A stretch of DNA of 64,000 bases. Source: an uncultured Flavobacteriaceae bacterium (lineage in GTDB: Bacteria; Bacteroidota; Bacteroidia; Flavobacteriales; Flavobacteriaceae). Of the stretch, positions 62,753-64,000 are shown piece by piece. Made by a program: the position numbers and the translations under genes. The first letter of the stretch is position 1. Every line of letters starts with the position of its first letter. Below the pieces are notes generated by a model. It saw nothing but the letters and a program-made list of their open reading frames with translations, searched no databases and was not told the origin of the DNA. The stretch is taken from assembly GCA_947500445.1 (NCBI GenBank), contig CANMSB010000010.1, forward strand, positions 62,001 through 126,000. Reading direction: 5' to 3'.

Positions 62753-62831
62753 ATAAAGCGGTCGCACGGCACCCTTACCGTGGTATGCTCCGAGTATGGC
62801 ATTACTATGCAGAGTACCTTGCGTATGGTAC

Positions 62832-62861
62832 AAAAAAAGCCCAGGGAACAACCCCTGGGCT
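62832..62861 (-). terminator. Terminator of the DUF4293 gene
   Basis: AGCCCAGGG / CCCTGGGCT stem (9 bp) with a short loop; the A run at 62832-62838 becomes a U run on the minus-strand transcript. It lies 30 bp past the DUF4293 stop. Confidence 0.9.
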
Positions 62862-62890
62862 CACGCACTAATACTACTAAGATGTAAGGT

Positions 62891-63301
62891 TTATCGCAAA
62901 CGATCCACAGATTTTACAAGATCCTCATCCTTTTTAATGTTCCTGTTGGCCAGGACCAAAAAAACGATAGAAATAATAGGAATCAGCATCCCAATACCCT
63001 TCTCCGAAACCAAGGTTTCTCCAGATAAGTTTAGCGATCGGTAAACGAAAAATCCTAGTAAAAAAAGATTTAATATCATATTCAATCTGTTTATCACAAA
63101 TTGATTTTTTCTATTCTTGAACAACAAAATAGCCACAAGGGCCAAAACGGCGATGACATAGAACGAAATGGAAATCAACATTTCATTGCTTGCATAAATT
63201 TCCGTACCGCTAGCATCGGACCAAAGGTGCAACCAAAAGGGCAAAACGCCCGCAATAATCAGTACCAAGAGTAAATATACGGTTTGAATTCTCTGCAACA
63301 T
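62891..63301 (-). CDS. DUF4293 family membrane protein
   Basis: A 136-aa protein with four membrane spans: MLQRIQTVYLLLVLIIAGVLPFWLHLW, ISFYVIAVLALVAILLF, RLNMILNLFLLGFFVYRSL and GMLIPIISIVFLVLANR. The start MLQRIQT(I/V)(Y/W)L is the DUF4293 signature. It is divergent from rho, the arrangement I recall as standard in Flavobacteriia. Function unknown. ATG 63301. Confidence 0.92.
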   Translation of the reverse strand: MLQRIQTVYLLLVLIIAGVLPFWLHLWSDASGTEIYASNEMLISISFYVIAVLALVAILLFKNRKNQFVINRLNMILNLFLLGFFVYRSLNLSGETLVSEKGIGMLIPIISIVFLVLANRNIKKDEDLVKSVDRLR

Positions 63302-63492
63302 GGACTATTAACGTTTTAAGCATCGCAAAAGTACAGGTCTTTTTAAAAATATTCATTTAATGTTGAAAATAATTTGTATTATTGTTGCGTTAAGACAAAG
63401 CACTTACCCTCTGGGATTTCATTCCCCAGTTTATCCAATTAACAGAAGACTTCAACAATTTTCAACACTCGTACTAATTTACACATACTTTA

Positions 63493-64000
63493 ATGTTTGA
63501 AATTTCAGATTTAAAAGCTAAAAAGCTACCTGAACTTCAGGAAATAGCATCCGGATTAAAAGTTCCCAAATACAAATCCCTCAAAAAACTGGACCTTGTT
63601 TATCAAATTTTAGATGTGCAAGCGGCCGACCCCAAAAAAGTAGCCGAAGTGGCCCCAGCCAAAAAGCAACCGGAAGCCACCGAAACAAAAAAACCGGCCC
63701 CGGCAAAGCCCAAGGTAAAAAGGGAACGGGTGGATAAAAACAGGCCGAATCCGAAACCCCGTGCGGAACAGGACAAAAAGTCACAAAAAACGGAATCGAA
63801 CAACGATACCAAAGAAAAGACCGAAGTTAAAAAACCGGAACACAACGCCCCTCGAAAAGAACAGCACAAACCCCAAAGCAAAAATAGGCCCCAACGGCCC
63901 CAAAAGCAGCAAAATTACGATAAGAGTAATTTTGACAAAGATTTGCGCAACCGTTATAAGGAACCCGAATTTGAATTCGATAGCATTATTGAAAGTGAAG
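63493..64000 (+). CDS. rho: Transcription termination factor Rho (5' part, cut by window end)
   Basis: The first 169 codons of rho. MFEISDLKAKKLPELQEIASGLKVPKYKSLKKLDLVYQIL is the SAP-like N-terminal Rho domain. It is followed by the long basic, low-complexity insertion typical of this phylum (repeated Lys/Pro/Glu/Gln, for example KKPAPAKPKVKRERV and KPQSKNRPQRPQKQQN) before the RNA-binding domain that would come next (EFEFDSIIESE). The ATPase part lies outside. ATG 63493. The 190-bp leader contains an inverted repeat CTGGG / CCCAG near 63411-63430, a possible attenuation site. Confidence 0.93.
   Translation, partial: MFEISDLKAKKLPELQEIASGLKVPKYKSLKKLDLVYQILDVQAADPKKVAEVAPAKKQPEATETKKPAPAKPKVKRERVDKNRPNPKPRAEQDKKSQKTESNNDTKEKTEVKKPEHNAPRKEQHKPQSKNRPQRPQKQQNYDKSNFDKDLRNRYKEPEFEFDSIIESE

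Noticed and set aside
1-64000. CRISPR arrays, prophage, integrases, riboswitches, rRNA
   Set aside because: No regularly spaced repeats, phage or integrase genes, rRNA, or recognisable riboswitch leaders were seen; the only mobile sequences are the small non-coding elements.

Overview
The window is a chromosomal segment of a member of the Bacteroidota, almost certainly a (probably marine) Flavobacteriaceae. Evidence: a gliding-motility/type IX secretion C-terminal domain protein and a T9SS-type subtilase, a type III plus a type II glutamine synthetase, Rho with a long Lys/Pro-rich N-terminal insertion next to a DUF4293 gene, the order folP-cdaA opposite DUF1599-DoxX-tpiA-prmA-clpS, TTG/TAnnTTTG promoters and few Shine-Dalgarno sites. 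The genus cannot be fixed from sequence alone.

Layout. 0-7.6 kb: Lrp/AsnC regulator, small helical protein, purU, DUF4197 lipoprotein, secreted Cys-containing peptide, divergent LytTR response regulator and TPR histidine kinase, alpha/beta hydrolase. 8-17.6 kb: housekeeping (pyrF, prfA, purM), an extracytoplasmic redox trio (Rieske lipoprotein, thioredoxin, ApbE), and divergent glnN/glnA sharing a control region. 17.7-22.3 kb: carboxypeptidase-regulatory-domain protein, Ca/Na antiporter, a 50-aa conserved protein, apt, tRNA-Arg(ACG). 22.3-27.5 kb: an eroded accessory stretch with a membrane gene broken by a mobile repeat, TetR, DinB, SRPBCC, a dead SDR fragment and AraC.

27.5-39 kb: one ten-gene leftward operon for hexuronate use. 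It encodes an SDR fructuronate reductase, uxuA, uxaC, kdgK, eda and a three-part TRAP transporter, and ends in two exported proteins: a lipoprotein with two DUF1080 (3-keto-glycoside hydrolase type) domains and a Tat-exported Gfo/Idh/MocA oxidoreductase. A divergent degenerate-Nudix winged-helix protein is the likely regulator. Together they suggest periplasmic C3-oxidation/elimination of a uronate-containing glycoside, TRAP uptake of the freed uronate and its conversion to pyruvate and glyceraldehyde-3-phosphate.

39-49 kb: a secreted protein made of two tandem copies of an unknown domain; a LysR-controlled SbtA-like bicarbonate transporter operon with two small proteins; a polysaccharide deacetylase; a T9SS protein; a YeeE/YedE sulfur-transport pair; a metalloprotease. 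49-64 kb: a T9SS subtilase, then housekeeping genes clpS, prmA, tpiA, folP, cdaA, an ABC exporter, truA, a phosphoesterase, an AXE1 esterase, DUF4293 and the start of rho.

The most unexpected signal is a family of small non-coding mobile elements (about 160 bp and 100-106 bp, plus 22-26 bp palindromes) with terminal inverted repeats and 3-bp target duplications. Copies have broken a membrane gene, rewritten the C-terminus of PrmA, and separated truA from an ABC exporter gene that originally overlapped it in a TAATG junction.
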